Positions 54,576 to 55,269 of a stretch of DNA of 55,269 nt are shown here, one piece after another. A model generated the notes under the pieces. That model was not told the origin of the DNA. It ran no database searches and worked only from the letters and a program-made list of their open reading frames with translations. Origin of the DNA: Rhizophagus sp. LPA8_4_AMF. Lineage: Eukaryota > Glomeromycota > Glomeromycetes > Glomerales > Glomeraceae. A program made the position numbers and the translations under genes. The stretch is taken from contig JADRCO010000095.1 in assembly GCA_021464525.1 (NCBI GenBank), positions 1 through 55,269 of the forward strand. Direction: 5' to 3'. The first letter of the stretch is position 1. Each line of letters starts with the position of its first letter.

Positions 54576-55269
54576 GTTAAATGAAACAAACAGGTCAAAC
54601 AAAAACGAAAAAATAAAAAGGTGTAATAAAGGAAAGTGTTATGAAAAAAAAAAATTTATATATATATATATATTTTCTTTCTTTTTTTTTTCTTTCTTAA
54701 ATGTTATATAACAAAAAAAAAAACCATAAAAGACGAGGAACAAATTTATTGAAAAAAAAAAACAAAAAAAAAAACAAAAAAAAAACGAAGAAGGAATTTT
54801 TTTTTTTCTTTGGAACTCCCATTAAGTAACCATTAAATAAGTCTTTTATATAATCATTTCATTTGTTCAATTAAGGTTTGATAACATAAAATGCCAGTTT
54901 TTCCGGATCTTTTTTTTTTTTTTACGTGGCACTGATTATAAATGGGTTTAAATATTTTAAGGATTTCCTGAAATAAATTGAAATTTTTTTTTGATTGTGC
55001 GAATTTTTTTTTTTTTTTTTTTAACAATATGAATTATAATGACGTCTTTGTGAGTAAATATTAAATATTTTTTTCTTTCTAAAACAATTTTATCGAAAAC
55101 AATTGAAAAATAATTTTAAATTTTTAATGGATCGTTAAATATCAAAATAAAAATTACCCGATTTATTCTTGTACTATACCACATTTGATAAAAAGTTTAT
55201 TTTATATTTTAATTTCATTTAATTTTTTTTTTTTTATTATTTTTTTATATCTTAAAAAAAAGAAAAAAT
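54576..55269. other. Upstream flank of HMG-box gene 2
   Basis: 694 bp of very A/T-rich DNA with poly-A and poly-T runs and a TATATATA array at 54657-54673, about 85 bp upstream of the ATG. Nothing coding is seen to the window end. Confidence 0.5.

Noticed and set aside
1-55269. tRNA, rRNA or CRISPR features
   Set aside because: I looked for B-box-like GGTTCRANTCC, rRNA-like GC blocks and regularly spaced identical repeats and found none convincing. A covariance-model scan would settle the RNA question.

Overview
This is an AT-rich eukaryotic window. Its genes are cut by many short introns (mostly 60-150 bp, GT-AG) and are separated by long A/T tracts. The gene content is fungal: PIG-B/GPI10, STE14-type methyltransferase, AP-1 mu, RAD51, and two small intronless HMG-box proteins of the fungal MATA type. 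With base composition and intron density, this fits an early-diverging fungus, most likely an arbuscular mycorrhizal fungus of the Rhizophagus/Glomus kind. That taxonomic placement is inference; no marker RNA gene is present.

Layout. 0.8-7.3 kb: importin-7/8 (minus) head to head with an Asa1/GNB1L WD40 protein (plus). 7.3-11.8 kb: gene-free, with a pogo/Tc1-like MITE, a decayed relative of it, and two diverged direct copies of an AT-rich repeat. 11.8-16.8 kb: a LEA2-like membrane protein with a Pro/Ala/Gly repeat tail, convergent with PIG-B. 17-22 kb: AP-1 mu, GMPPA, a small Tim17-like membrane protein. 22-28.6 kb: LSM7, ABCF3/GCN20, a Lys-rich intronless orphan, mitochondrial uL4. 28.9-38.4 kb: glutaminyl-tRNA synthetase, TMEM234-like protein, a nonsense-interrupted coiled-coil ORF, RAD51, RPB12, V-ATPase subunit c. 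39-46.6 kb: Gemin5, CutA, a mitochondrial J-protein, a TMEM230-like protein. 46.9-49.1 kb: an unrecognised 8-exon gene. 49.7-54.6 kb: ICMT/STE14 and two HMG-box genes in repeat-rich DNA.

Most conserved genes sit in tight head-to-head pairs sharing 140-345 bp: importin/Asa1, PIG-B/AP-1 mu, GMPPA/Tim17-like, LSM7/ABCF3, QARS/TMEM234, RAD51/RPB12, CutA/J-protein and TMEM230/orphan.

The most notable signal is in the introns. Rebuilding exons by protein homology and reading frame shows six introns with minor (U12) spliceosome donors (RTATCC): two in PIG-B (one AT-AC), one in AP-1 mu, one in GMPPA with consensus donor and branch site, and two AT-AC candidates in the orphan gene. The window also encodes Gemin5 and LSM7, which belong to the snRNP assembly and U6/mRNA-decay machinery. 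The second point of interest is STE14 next to two MATA-type HMG genes. No tRNA, rRNA or CRISPR was seen.
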